Position numbers and translations under genes: made by a program
Shown: positions 48,198 to 56,849 of the stretch, in pieces
How the letters are laid out: every line of letters starts with the position of its first letter
Numbering within the stretch: position 1 is the stretch's first letter
The notes under the pieces: generated by a model
Seen by the model: the letters and a program-made list of their open reading frames with translations, nothing else
The model's database searches: none
Told to the model about the DNA's origin: nothing
Origin: Luteimonas marina
GTDB lineage: Bacteria; Pseudomonadota; Gammaproteobacteria; Xanthomonadales; Xanthomonadaceae
NCBI RefSeq assembly: GCF_007859325.1
Contig: NZ_VOHK01000005.1
Coordinates: 186,001 to 250,000, forward strand
Length of the DNA: 64,000 nt
Direction: 5' to 3'

Positions 48198-48261
48198 GGA
48201 GATTTCTCCCTGCGGTCGAAATGACAAGTTCCTGTCATTTCGACCGCAGGGAGAAATCTCC
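48198..48261. repeat. Family B repeat, inside-out copy
   Basis: The same two arms as at 10797-10871 are present but in the opposite order: GGAGATTTCTCCCTGCGGTC leads inward, and the arms meet with only about seven bases between. It is a near-perfect 64-base palindrome between two convergent genes. Confidence 0.9.
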
Positions 48262-48278
48262 TGCCCGCTCCCGCGATC

Positions 48279-49028
48279 TCAACTCACCCGCGCGATCATC
48301 CCGCGCAGCCCAACCAGCCGCGCCCAGCGCGTGCCGACGTCGACCCAGCACACCCAGGCCGATTCGCAGGCGATCGCCCACAGCGTGTCCGGCCGCCACG
48401 GCAGCCGCGGCTCGGCCGCACACAGCTCGTGCTCGTAGCCCAGCCAGCGGGCGAACAGCGCGCAGCGCGCGAGGTGGTAGCGGCTGCTCAGCAGCACCAC
48501 GGGGCCGGCGTGCGGATGGTCGCGCAGCAGTTCGCGCGCGTTGCGCAGGTTCTGCAGGGTGTCGCGCGATTCGGGTTCGAGCAGGATCGTCGCCTGCGGC
48601 GAAACCCCCGCCTCGAGCAGGCCGCGGCGCGCGAGTTCGGCCTCGCTGTCGCCCTCGTCGAAGCCGCCGCCGAGCAGCAGCAGCGGCCGCGCCGGCTGCA
48701 GTCGCCAGACCTCGGCGGCGCGCCCCAGCCGCAGGCGGAAATCGCCGTCGATGCGGCCGCCGGGCGCGTGCTTGCCGAACACCAACAGGCAGCCCCCGCC
48801 CGCCGGCAGGCTCGGCGCACGCGCGGCGGTGCGCAGCACGTGCAGGAAATAGCCGACGTAGACCAGGCCGAAACTGAACACGCAGGCGGCGCCCGCCACG
48901 CCCAGCGCGGTCCAGGCGTACGGATCGCGCAGCAGCCGCCACTGGTGCGCGCGGCGGCTGCGCGGCGCGGTCGATGCAGCGTGAGCGTCCCCGGATTCCA
49001 CGCCGATATAATCCCCGGTTTCCGCCAT
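48279..49028 (-). CDS. YdcF-like (DUF218) membrane protein
   Basis: This 249-residue protein has one N-terminal transmembrane helix (about residues 40-62) and a DUF218 domain with GGGCLLVFGKHA, RPLLLLGGGFDEGDSEAELAR, TLQNLRNARELL and VVLLSSRYHLARC. The DUF218 family includes YdcF, SanA and ElyC, which have envelope-related roles. The start shares its codon with the opposite strand: the ATG (complement of 49026-49028) overlaps a possible ATG of the ketosynthase gene at 49027. GTG further inside is an alternative start that would remove the overlap. Function here is not known, but DUF218 proteins are seen near pigment and envelope genes. Confidence 0.8.
   Translation of the reverse strand: MAETGDYIGVESGDAHAASTAPRSRRAHQWRLLRDPYAWTALGVAGAACVFSFGLVYVGYFLHVLRTAARAPSLPAGGGCLLVFGKHAPGGRIDGDFRLRLGRAAEVWRLQPARPLLLLGGGFDEGDSEAELARRGLLEAGVSPQATILLEPESRDTLQNLRNARELLRDHPHAGPVVLLSSRYHLARCALFARWLGYEHELCAAEPRLPWRPDTLWAIACESAWVCWVDVGTRWARLVGLRGMIARVS
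49007..49012 (+). promoter_or_regulatory. Possible -10 box for the aryl-polyene arm
   Basis: A perfect TATAAT lies about 55 bases upstream of the ketosynthase start. No good -35 is seen at the usual distance. It lies within the first codons of the oppositely transcribed DUF218 gene, so the two genes interfere. Confidence 0.4.
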
Positions 49029-49065
49029 GGTCGCATCCGTGATCCCGACGCAGTCGCCACAAGCC

Positions 49066-50271
49066 ATGCCGGCGCTGGCGATCCGCGCCTTCACCGCCAC
49101 CACCGCGCTCGGGCGCGGACGCGATGCGCAGGCCGACGGGCTGCGCACGCGCCGCGCCGGCCTGCGCCGCAACGATTTCGGCGCCGCGCCCCTGCCCACC
49201 TGGATCGGCCGCGTCGACGGCCTCGAGGACAGCCCGCTGCCGCCAAGACTCGCCGGCTGGGAATGCCGCAACAACCGCCTGGCCTGGCTGGCGCTGCAGC
49301 AGGACGGCGTGCTGCCGGCGCTGGACACGCTGGTCGCGCGCCACGGCGCGGAGCGCATCGCCCTGGTCGTGGGCACCTCGACCTCCAGCATCGGCGCCAG
49401 CGAGGAAGGCTATGCGCGCGCGGTCGCGGACGTGGACGGCGCCGCGCGCTTCCCCGAAGACCTGCGGCGACCGATCGTGCACACGCCGCATTCGCTCGGC
49501 GACTTCCTGCAGCACGCCACCGGGCTGCGCGGGCCCTGCGTCACGGTGGCGACGGCCTGCTCGTCCAGCGCCAAGGTGTTCGCGCAGGCGGCGCGGCTGG
49601 TCCACGCCGGCGTGGTCGACGCGGCGCTGGTGGGCGGCGTCGACACGCTGTGCGGCAGCGTGCTGTTCGGCTTCAACGCGCTGGGGCTGGTGTCGGCCGA
49701 TCCCTGCCGGCCGTTCGATGCGGCGCGCGACGGCCTGTCGCTCGGCGAGGCCGGCGGCTTCGCCCTGCTCGAACGCATGGCGGCGGGCGAGGACGCGCCG
49801 CTGCAGCTGCGCGGCTACGGCGAATCCAGCGATGCCCACCACATGTCCGCGCCGCATCCCGACGGCCTCGGCGCGACGCTGGCGATGCGTGACGCGCTGG
49901 CGCGCGCCGGCGTCGACGCGGCGCAGGTGGGCTACCTCAACCTGCACGGCACCTCGACGCCGGCCAACGACGCGATCGAGGCGCGCGCGGTCGCCGACCT
50001 GTTCCCCGACACGCTGCACGCGAGCTCGACCAAGGGCTGGACCGGGCACACGCTCGGCGCCGCCGGCATCGTCGAATCGGCGTTCGCGCTGATCGCGCTG
50101 CAGGAGGGGCTGCTGCCCGGCATCCTCAACAGCGCCACGCCCGATCCCGGCTGCGGGCCGCAGATCCGCTTCGACAACGCGCAGCGCGGCGTCGCCTTCG
50201 CGATGAACAATTCCTTCGGCTTCGGCGGCAACAACTGCTCGCTGGTGTTCGGCGCGGCGGACGCGGCATGA
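49066..50271 (+). CDS. Beta-ketoacyl-ACP synthase of an aryl-polyene cluster
   Basis: This roughly 401-residue thiolase-fold condensing enzyme elongates the polyene chain. The active-site triad is present: C165 (TVATACSSSA), H294 (NLHGTSTPAND) and H328 (KGWTGHTLGAAG). The Gly-rich end MNNSFGFGGNNCSLVFG is usual. ATG at 49027 is an alternative start that overlaps the divergent DUF218 start. Partner is the chain-length factor directly downstream in a 4-base overlap (ATGA). Together they resemble the two ketosynthase components of aryl polyene or xanthomonadin synthases rather than primary fatty-acid synthesis. Confidence 0.88.
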   Translation: MPALAIRAFTATTALGRGRDAQADGLRTRRAGLRRNDFGAAPLPTWIGRVDGLEDSPLPPRLAGWECRNNRLAWLALQQDGVLPALDTLVARHGAERIALVVGTSTSSIGASEEGYARAVADVDGAARFPEDLRRPIVHTPHSLGDFLQHATGLRGPCVTVATACSSSAKVFAQAARLVHAGVVDAALVGGVDTLCGSVLFGFNALGLVSADPCRPFDAARDGLSLGEAGGFALLERMAAGEDAPLQLRGYGESSDAHHMSAPHPDGLGATLAMRDALARAGVDAAQVGYLNLHGTSTPANDAIEARAVADLFPDTLHASSTKGWTGHTLGAAGIVESAFALIALQEGLLPGILNSATPDPGCGPQIRFDNAQRGVAFAMNNSFGFGGNNCSLVFGAADAA

Positions 50272-51047
50272 GCGCATTGACCGCGACCCTCGCCGGCATC
50301 GGTTGGTGGAGCGACGGCCTGCCCGACTGGGCTGCCGCGCGCGCCTTCGCCGCCACCGGCGCGCTGCCGGCCGACGCGCCGGCCAAGCCCTCGCCGCAGT
50401 TGCTGGCGCCGAACGAGCGCCGGCGCGCGCCGCCGTCGGTGCTGGTCGCGCTCGAAGTCGCGCTGGCCGCCTGCCGCGACGCCGGCCACGATCCCGCCGC
50501 GCTGCCCTCGGTGTTCGCCTCCACCCACGGCGACCTCGGCATCACCGACTACATGTGCGCGACGCTGGCGCAGGCGCCGTCCGAGGTCTCGCCGACGAAG
50601 TTCCACAACTCGGTGCACAACGCCGCCGCCGGCTACTGGACCATCGGCAGCGGCTGCATGCGCACCACCACCGCGATCAGCGCGCACCGCGCCAGCTTCG
50701 CGCAAGGGCTGCTGGAGGCGATGACGCAGCTGGCGACCGACGCCGAGGCCGTGCTGCTGGTCGGCTACGACACCGCAGCCACCGGCCTGCTGGGCACGGT
50801 GACGCACAGCGAAGGCCTGCTCGGCGCCGCGCTGGTGCTCGTGCGCGACGGCGCCGGACCGCGCCTGTCGGCCTCGCTGCAGGGCGGCGATGCGCCGGAA
50901 GCGAACGGTCCGCTGGCAGCGCGAGGGCAAGCCAACGCAATGGCGCCGATGCTGCCGCTGTTCGATGCGCTGGCCGCGGGCGCGCCGTCGGTCGCGCTGC
51001 ACGCGGGCCCCGGCCGCCGCCTCATGCTGGACCTCGCGCATGGCTGA
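50268..51047 (+). CDS. Beta-ketoacyl synthase chain-length-factor-like protein
   Basis: This 259-residue protein has a ketosynthase N-domain (VFASTHGDLGITDYMCATLAQ, KFHNSVHNAAAGYWTIG) but no active-site cysteine in a TACSS context; the nearest cysteine is in GSGCMRTTT. It is much shorter than a full KS, as are the chain-length-factor partners in aryl-polyene clusters. It probably forms a heterodimer with the preceding KS and fixes polyene length. It overlaps the KS by 4 bases and the next gene by 8. Confidence 0.82.
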   Translation: MSALTATLAGIGWWSDGLPDWAAARAFAATGALPADAPAKPSPQLLAPNERRRAPPSVLVALEVALAACRDAGHDPAALPSVFASTHGDLGITDYMCATLAQAPSEVSPTKFHNSVHNAAAGYWTIGSGCMRTTTAISAHRASFAQGLLEAMTQLATDAEAVLLVGYDTAATGLLGTVTHSEGLLGAALVLVRDGAGPRLSASLQGGDAPEANGPLAARGQANAMAPMLPLFDALAAGAPSVALHAGPGRRLMLDLAHG

Positions 51048-51876
51048 GGCACAGCCGACGCTGCACCGCGGCAACGTCGCCGTGGTGATCCCGGCGCTCG
51101 ACGAGGCGCTGCGCATCCGCGAAGTGGTCGAAGGCGCGCTCGAACACAGCGACCTGGTGATCGTGGTCGATGACGGCTCCGTCGACGACACCGCCGGCAT
51201 CGTCGCGCAACTGCCCGCGGTCCTGCTGCGCCACCCGCGGCGCATGGGCAAGGGCCAGGCCCTGCGCGACGGCTTCGCCGAGGCGCTGGCGCGCGGCATG
51301 GCCGCGGTGGTGACCATGGACGGCGACGGCCAGCACCGCGCCAGCGACATCCCGCGCCTGATCGTGGCCGCCAACGCGCATCCGTGCAACATCGTCAACG
51401 GCGCGCGGCTGCGCAAGCGCAGCACGCAGCCGTGGTACCGCCGCATCGGCAATGATTTCGGCGACTGGGGCATCGCCTGGGGCTGCGGCTTCCGCCTGGT
51501 CGACAGCCAGAGCGGCCAGCGCCTGTACCCGGCGCCGGTGCTGGCGCTGCGCGACGTGCCCGGCGAGGGTTTCGTGTTCGAGGCGCAACTGCTGATCTCC
51601 GCCGCGCGCCGGCTCGGCCACGGCCTGGTCTCGGTGCCGGTGGAAACGCGCTATGCGGTCGCCGGCTCGGACGAGGCCTTCCGCAAGAGCCACTTCCGCC
51701 TGTTCCGCGACCTCTCGCGCATCACCACGCACGTGGTCGGGCAGGTGCTGGCATATGGGAACGTCGTGCGCGAGTACCGGCGCGCGCGCGCGCGGCCGCC
51801 GGTGGTGTTCGATCCGGACGATGCGCGCGCATCGCCGCGACCGGCCGTGAACGCCGCCGCCGGGCGCATGCGCTAG
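51040..51876 (+). CDS. Glycosyltransferase family 2
   Basis: This 278-residue GT-A enzyme has VAVVIPALDEALRIREVV at residues 13-30, the nucleotide-binding VDDGSVDDTA, and the metal-binding TMDGDGQHRASDIP. In aryl-polyene clusters a GT2 is thought to attach a sugar or to couple the pigment to the lipid carrier in the outer membrane. The start ATG is within the end of the chain-length-factor gene (8-base overlap), so translation is likely coupled. No transmembrane helix is obvious. Confidence 0.88.
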   Translation: MAEAQPTLHRGNVAVVIPALDEALRIREVVEGALEHSDLVIVVDDGSVDDTAGIVAQLPAVLLRHPRRMGKGQALRDGFAEALARGMAAVVTMDGDGQHRASDIPRLIVAANAHPCNIVNGARLRKRSTQPWYRRIGNDFGDWGIAWGCGFRLVDSQSGQRLYPAPVLALRDVPGEGFVFEAQLLISAARRLGHGLVSVPVETRYAVAGSDEAFRKSHFRLFRDLSRITTHVVGQVLAYGNVVREYRRARARPPVVFDPDDARASPRPAVNAAAGRMR

Positions 51877-51928
51877 GCTGCCGCGGCACCGACGCCAACA
51901 TCCACTGACGAGACCACACGGCCCGCCG

Positions 51929-53608
51929 ATGCCAGACCCCCGCGAATCCCGCCGACCCGACACGGACGTCGACATCCTCATCCTCGGCGGCGGCCTGGCC
52001 GGCCTGACCCTGGCCATGCAGCTGCGGCTGCAGCAGCCCGAACGCTCGGTCGCGGTGCTCGAACGCCGCCCGCATCCGGTGCGCGAGGCCGCGCACAAGG
52101 TCGGCGAATCGACGGTCGAGATCGGCGCGCACTACTTTTCCGAAGTGCTCGGCCTGCGCGAGCACTTGGAGACGCAGCAGGTGCGCAAGTACGGCCTGCG
52201 CTATTTCTTCAGCGACCGCCGGCGCGATGTCGAGGCCTGCAACGAGATGGGCGTGAGCCGGCTGCTGCCGACGCCGTCATGGCAGCTCGATCGCGGCCGC
52301 TTCGAGAACCACCTCGGCGAGCGCGCGCTCGAGCTCGGCGCCGACTTCCGCCACGGCGCGGTGGTGCGCGGCATCGAACTGTCCGAGGACGGTGGCGCGC
52401 ACGTGGTCAGCTTCGACCACGAGGGCGCCCGCCACGCGCTGCGCGCGCGCTGGGTGGTCGATGCCGCCGGCCGCGCCGGGCTGGTCAAGCGCAAGCTCGG
52501 CCTGGCGCAGGCCAACGACCACGACGTCAATGCGGTGTGGTGGCGCGTCGACGGCCACATCGACCTCGACGCCTGGTCGGACCGCGGCAACTGGCCGACG
52601 CGATTCCAGCCCGCGGAGCGCTGGAAGTCGACCAACCACATGTGCGGCCCCGGCTACTGGTTCTGGCTGATCCCGCTGGCCTCGGACTCGCATTCGCTGG
52701 GCATCGTCTGCGACGCGAAGATGCATCCGCTGGAGACGATGAACACCCACGACAAGGCGATGGACTGGGTGCGCCGCCACCAGCCACGCGCGGCGCAGGC
52801 GCTGGAGAAGCCCGAGCACAAGCTGCAGGACTTCCTGTTCCTGCGCCACTTCTCGCACGGCTGCAAACAGGTGTATTCGGGCCAGCGCTGGGCGCTGACC
52901 GGCGAGGCCGGCGTGTTCCTCGACCCGTTCTATTCGCCCGGCAGCGACTTCATCGCGATCAGCAACACCTACATCGCCGAGCTGGTCCGGCTCGACTTCG
53001 CCGGCGAGCCGGTCGCACCGTACGCCGAGATCTTCCAGCAGCTGTACTTCTCGTTCTACGCGAACACGCTGACGCTCTACCAGGACCAGTACCCGGTCTT
53101 CGGCCACCCGCAGGTCATGCCGGTCAAGATCCTGTGGGACTACGCCTACTACTGGTCGTTGCTGGCGCCGCTGTACTTCAGCGGGCGGCAGGCCACGCTG
53201 CCGGTGCTGGCGAAGCTGCGCCCGCATTTCGACGCCGGGCGCGCGCTCAACCTGGCGATGCAGGCCCTGCTGCGGGACTGGGGCCTGCGCGACCGGTCTC
53301 CGCCGCTGGACGGTGCGCGCGCCTACGACCAGTACTCGGTCGAGTGGTGCCGGCGGCTGAACGGGCAGCTGACCGACGTGCTCGACGACGAGGCCTACCT
53401 CGCGCGCACGCATCGCGACGTGGACGGCATGCGCCAGCTCGCGGCGGAAGTGCTGGCGCTCGTGCGCGCCGCCTTCCCCGACATCGACGACCACGGCCTG
53501 GACGCGCTGCTCGCCGGCCACGACACCGCGGCGCACGCACCCATGCTTCCGCAGCACTGGTTCGCACCCGCCGCGCAGGCGCTGGACACCGCGGAGGCGG
53601 ACGCTTGA
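51929..53608 (+). CDS. Flavin-dependent halogenase-like oxidoreductase of the pigment cluster
   Basis: This 559-residue FAD protein starts with the Rossmann motif DILILGGGLAGLTLAM (G20-G25). KVGESTVEIG (residues 57-66) and YWFWLIP (W244, W246) are the halogenase motifs. DPFYSPGSDF near residue 330 is also typical of the phenol/PCP-type flavin halogenases rather than the tryptophan type. Xanthomonadin is a brominated aryl polyene, so this is a candidate brominase for a polyene ring. It starts 52 bases behind the GT2. The stop overlaps the TTG start of the antiporter (TTGA). I did not find a reductase partner in the window. Confidence 0.82.
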   Translation: MPDPRESRRPDTDVDILILGGGLAGLTLAMQLRLQQPERSVAVLERRPHPVREAAHKVGESTVEIGAHYFSEVLGLREHLETQQVRKYGLRYFFSDRRRDVEACNEMGVSRLLPTPSWQLDRGRFENHLGERALELGADFRHGAVVRGIELSEDGGAHVVSFDHEGARHALRARWVVDAAGRAGLVKRKLGLAQANDHDVNAVWWRVDGHIDLDAWSDRGNWPTRFQPAERWKSTNHMCGPGYWFWLIPLASDSHSLGIVCDAKMHPLETMNTHDKAMDWVRRHQPRAAQALEKPEHKLQDFLFLRHFSHGCKQVYSGQRWALTGEAGVFLDPFYSPGSDFIAISNTYIAELVRLDFAGEPVAPYAEIFQQLYFSFYANTLTLYQDQYPVFGHPQVMPVKILWDYAYYWSLLAPLYFSGRQATLPVLAKLRPHFDAGRALNLAMQALLRDWGLRDRSPPLDGARAYDQYSVEWCRRLNGQLTDVLDDEAYLARTHRDVDGMRQLAAEVLALVRAAFPDIDDHGLDALLAGHDTAAHAPMLPQHWFAPAAQALDTAEADA

Positions 53609-54867
53609 CGACGCTGCTGCTGACGCAGCTGCTGGTCATCCTGGTCGCCGCGCGCATCTGCGGCGCGATCCTGCGCCATTTCGGGCAGCCGCCGGTGATC
53701 GGCGAGATGGCGGCCGGCCTGCTGCTGGGGCCGATCGCGTTCGGCGCGATCGCGCCGGACCTGCATGCGGCGCTGTTCCCGGCGGCGTCGCTGCCGTCGC
53801 TGTCGTCACTGGCCACCATGGGCCTGATGCTGTTCATGTTCACGCTCGGCGCCGAGATGCGCGCGGTCGAGGGCACGCGCACCCAGGTCCGCGCCGCGGC
53901 CACGGTCGGCGTCCTCGGCATCACCCTGCCGCTGCTGCTGGGCCTGGCGCTGTCGCCGTGGCTGTTTCCGCGCTTCGCGCCGGAGGGCGTGGACTACTGG
54001 CCGTTCGCGCTGTTCGTCGCGGCGGCGATGTCGGTCACGGCGTTCCCGGTGCTGGCGCGCATCCTCAAGGACCGCAACCTCACCCGCACCCGCCCCGGCC
54101 GGCTCGCGCTCGGCGCGGCGATCATCGACGACGCCTTCGTCTGGATCTTCCTCGCGCTGGTGCTGACCCTGGCCGGCAGCCGCGGCCCGCACGGCGTGGC
54201 CACGATCGCGGCCGGCGCGCTGGCCCTGGCCGCGGTCGCGGCCTTCGTGCTGCGGCCGCTGTACACGGCACTGCTGCGCCGCGACCAGCTGCGCTCGGCG
54301 GACGGCAAGCCTTCGCGCGCGATGCTGGTCACGATCCTGATCGGGCTGGTGGCCTGCGCGGCCTTCGCCGAATTCATCCAGCTGCACGCGGTATTCGGCG
54401 CCTTCGTCTTCGGCCTCGCCCTGCCGCGCGACGACCGCCTGTCCGCGCGCCTGGCCGAGGCCTTCGAGCCGGTCTCGATGCTGCTGCTGATGCCGGTGGT
54501 GTTCGCGCTCGCCGGGCTCAACACCGCGCCCGATGCCTTCGTAGGCGCCGGCTTCGGCGCGTTCGTGCTGATCCTGGCGGTGGCGGTGCTGGGCAAGATG
54601 GCCGGCGGCACCCTCGGCGCCCGCCTGGCCGGCTACGACTGGCGCGACAGCCTGTCGGTGGGCTCGCTGATCAACGCGCGCGGGCTGATGGAGCTGGTGG
54701 TGCTGAAGATCGGGCTGGATGCGGGCCTGATCGGACCGGAGTTGTTCACGCTGATGTTCGGCGTCACCCTGGCCACCACGGTCATGGCCTCGCCGCTGCT
54801 GTCGCTGTGGCGGCGCGGCGCGGACGCCACCGCGCCCGCGGAGGGCCGGCGCGACACGCCCTATTGA
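53605..54867 (+). CDS. Cation:proton antiporter (CPA2/KefB type), TTG start
   Basis: This 420-residue inner-membrane antiporter has about 12 transmembrane segments and the GQPPVIGEMAAGLLLGP signature at residues 27-43 of the CPA2 family. IIDDAFVWI supplies the conserved pair of aspartates of the ion-binding unwound helix. It starts at TTG (53605) with a GGAGGCGG site a few bases upstream and a four-base overlap with the stop of the halogenase. The nearest internal ATG would remove the first 35 residues, including helix 1, so TTG is needed. The C-terminal RCK/TrkA part found in KefB is absent. Its relation to halogenase is unclear; it may only be co-transcribed. Confidence 0.85.
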   Translation: MTTLLLTQLLVILVAARICGAILRHFGQPPVIGEMAAGLLLGPIAFGAIAPDLHAALFPAASLPSLSSLATMGLMLFMFTLGAEMRAVEGTRTQVRAAATVGVLGITLPLLLGLALSPWLFPRFAPEGVDYWPFALFVAAAMSVTAFPVLARILKDRNLTRTRPGRLALGAAIIDDAFVWIFLALVLTLAGSRGPHGVATIAAGALALAAVAAFVLRPLYTALLRRDQLRSADGKPSRAMLVTILIGLVACAAFAEFIQLHAVFGAFVFGLALPRDDRLSARLAEAFEPVSMLLLMPVVFALAGLNTAPDAFVGAGFGAFVLILAVAVLGKMAGGTLGARLAGYDWRDSLSVGSLINARGLMELVVLKIGLDAGLIGPELFTLMFGVTLATTVMASPLLSLWRRGADATAPAEGRRDTPY

Positions 54868-54870
54868 TTC

Positions 54871-54946
54871 CGTAGGTCGGGGCTACGCCCCCGACGCCCG
54901 ATGTCCCCGACCGCGGGCGCGTCGGGGGCGTAGCCCCGACCTACGG
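54871..54946. repeat. Palindromic intergenic repeat, family E
   Basis: The arms CGTAGGTCGGGGCTACGCCC and its complement, 27 bases each, begin four bases after the antiporter stop. The element lies between the convergent antiporter and DUF4156 genes. No T-tract follows. Confidence 0.85.
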
Positions 54947-54995
54947 GCCACGGGCCGGATCAACGGGGCCTGCCGCCCCTTCCCGGTCGCCCGGG

Positions 54996-55442
54996 TCACG
55001 GCGCCGGCGGCGGATCGGGCACCCAGATTGCGATGCCGTTGGCGTATTTCTGCCGCGGCGAGATGTCCACGCCGACGCCCACGCCCGAATAGCTCCTGCC
55101 GCCGCCACGGCCCAGGCCGCCGCCGACGCTGACCCCGCCGCCGCCGTGGCCGTCGGCCGTGCCCTGGAACAGGATGCCGTTGGCGCCGAGCCGCGCGGCT
55201 TCCTCGCGCAGCTTGCGCAACACCGAGTTGGTCTTGTTCTGCTCGCCGTAGGTGAAGGCGCCGCTGGACACGTCCAGCCGCGCGATCTCCTCGAAGCCGC
55301 CCGGCGGCGGGCCGTAGTACAGGCGCACCTGCGACGGATCGATCGGCGGGCGCGGCGTGCCGGTCAGCACATGCGAACTCGTGCACGCCGCCAGCAGCAG
55401 CGCGGCGATGGACGACAGCAGGACAAGGGCAGGACGGCGCAT
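54996..55442 (-). CDS. DUF4156-like lipoprotein
   Basis: This 148-residue protein has a lipoprotein signal (ALLLAACTSS) and a short mature domain: QVRLYYGPPPGGFEEIARLDVSS, then a helix RKLREEAARLGANGILFQG. This matches DUF4156-type small lipoproteins. A glycine-rich stretch (GGGGVSVGGGLGRGGGRS) near 100-118 is unusual. The start at 55442 gives the best signal. Function unknown. It is followed by a repeat and belongs to no visible operon. Confidence 0.72.
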   Translation of the reverse strand: MRRPALVLLSSIAALLLAACTSSHVLTGTPRPPIDPSQVRLYYGPPPGGFEEIARLDVSSGAFTYGEQNKTNSVLRKLREEAARLGANGILFQGTADGHGGGGVSVGGGLGRGGGRSYSGVGVGVDISPRQKYANGIAIWVPDPPPAP

Positions 55443-55519
55443 GGCGGACGGCTCCTTGGGAACGCCCGTCATGATCCGCCCGCCTGCGTGAACGGCACGC
55501 GACACGGCGGCCGCCCGTC

Positions 55520-55942
55520 TCAGCAGGGATGGCGGCGGCGCATCTCCGCGACCGAGCCGCGGACCAGTTCCTCCAGCACGCCGGCATCGATGTCCGACAG
55601 GCGCTTGACGTACAGGCAGGACTTGCCGGTCGTGTGCTTGCCCAGCCTCGCCAGCAGCGCCTCATGGCCGCCGAAGCCGGGCATGATGTACAGCACCAGC
55701 GCCTGCTTGCGCGGCGAGAAGCCGACGATCGGCCATTCGCCCCCGTGGCCGCTGTCGTAACGGTAGCGGTAGCGGTCGAAGCCGACGATGGCCGATCCCC
55801 ACATCACCGGTTCGCAGCCGGTGACGGCCTGCATCATGCGCAGCACGGCCTCGGCGTCGGCCCGGCGCTGCGCGTCCGGCACGGCCGCCAGGAAGTCGGC
55901 CACGCGGGTCGCCTCGGGTTTCGTCTTCGCTTCCTTCGCCAT
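55520..55942 (-). CDS. DUF1801 domain protein
   Basis: This 140-residue protein has the DUF1801 fold: ATRVADFLAAVPDAQRRADAEAVLRMMQ at 11-38, EPVMWGSAIVGFDRYRYRY, FSPRKQALVLYIMPGF and KSCLYVKRLSDID. Members have unknown function and are small cytosolic proteins. The stop is 77 bases before the DUF4156 gene. It lies 28 bases downstream of the ketoreductase stop on the same strand, so it may share its transcript. I see no role in pigment synthesis. Confidence 0.82.
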   Translation of the reverse strand: MAKEAKTKPEATRVADFLAAVPDAQRRADAEAVLRMMQAVTGCEPVMWGSAIVGFDRYRYRYDSGHGGEWPIVGFSPRKQALVLYIMPGFGGHEALLARLGKHTTGKSCLYVKRLSDIDAGVLEELVRGSVAEMRRRHPC

Positions 55943-55970
55943 CGAACCTCCCCTTGCCGCGGCGCCGCGC

Positions 55971-56690
55971 TCAGCTCATGCCGCCATCGACGCCGATCAC
56001 CTGGCCGTTGATGTAGCCGGCCTCGTCCGAGCACAGGAAGGCGACCAGCGCCGCGACCTCCTCCGGCGTGCCCGCGCGCGCGGCGGGCACGACCTGCTTC
56101 ACCCGTTCCTCCGGGAACGCGGACTCGGCCATGGCGCCGGCGATCACGCCCGGCGCGACCCCGTTCGCGGTGATGCCGCGCGAGGCCATCTCGCGCGCGA
56201 GCGACTTGCTCGCGCCATGCAGCCCGGCCTTGGCCGCGGCGTAGTTCGCCTGGCCGCGGTTGCCGAGCACGGCCGCCACGCTCGATACGCTGACGATGCG
56301 GCCCCAGCGCGTGCGCGCCATCGGCAGCAGCAGCGGCTGGGTGACGTGGAAGAAGCCGTGCAGCGAGACGTCGACCACGCGCGCCCACTGCGCCTGCGAC
56401 ATGCCGGCCATCGGCGCATCGTCGTGGATGCCGGCGTTGTTGACGACCACCTGGACCGGCCCGTCGGCCAGCAGCGCTTCGATCGCCGCACGCGTCGCCG
56501 CGCCGTCGGCGACGTCGAACGCGACCGCCTGCGCGCTGCCGCCCGCCTCCGCGATCGCGGCGACCACGGCGTCGGCACGCGCGCGGTTCGCGTTGGCGTG
56601 GACGATGACGTGCAGCCCGTTCGCCGCGAGCCGGCGACAGATCGCGCCGCCGAGATCGCCGCTGCCGCCGGTGACGAGTGCCCGTTTCAT
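55971..56690 (-). CDS. 3-ketoacyl-ACP reductase (FabG-like) of the aryl-polyene arm
   Basis: This 239-residue short-chain dehydrogenase starts MKRALVTGGSGDLGGAICR (cofactor motif TGGSGDLG). The catalytic serine and tyrosine are in VSVSSVAAVLGNRGQANYAAAKAG, giving the S-Y-K set. It reduces the beta-keto group during polyene chain growth. The dehydratase gene is upstream on the same strand with a family F repeat in between. It is similar to primary-metabolism FabG, but the location beside a hydratase and a deacetylase favours the pigment pathway. Confidence 0.85.
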   Translation of the reverse strand: MKRALVTGGSGDLGGAICRRLAANGLHVIVHANANRARADAVVAAIAEAGGSAQAVAFDVADGAATRAAIEALLADGPVQVVVNNAGIHDDAPMAGMSQAQWARVVDVSLHGFFHVTQPLLLPMARTRWGRIVSVSSVAAVLGNRGQANYAAAKAGLHGASKSLAREMASRGITANGVAPGVIAGAMAESAFPEERVKQVVPAARAGTPEEVAALVAFLCSDEAGYINGQVIGVDGGMS

Positions 56691-56752
56691 CGCAGTCCCG
56701 AAGATGGATCGCCGCGATTATGCGACGCATCGGCGTCACGTGGGCACGGCCC

Positions 56753-56849
56753 GGCCCCATAGGGCGGGTTTCAACCCGCCACCTCTCTCCGCATCCATCG
56801 CAAACATCCGGCATTCGCGCAGGGCGGGCCGAGGCCCGCCCTATGGGCC
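56753..56849. repeat. Palindromic repeat, family F, overlapping a stop codon
   Basis: The arms GGCCCCATAGGGCGGG and CCCGCCCTATGGGCC are inverted, with a 67-base centre. The right arm includes the stop codon (complement 56841-56843) and the last codons of the dehydratase gene. No second copy is in the window. Confidence 0.8.
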
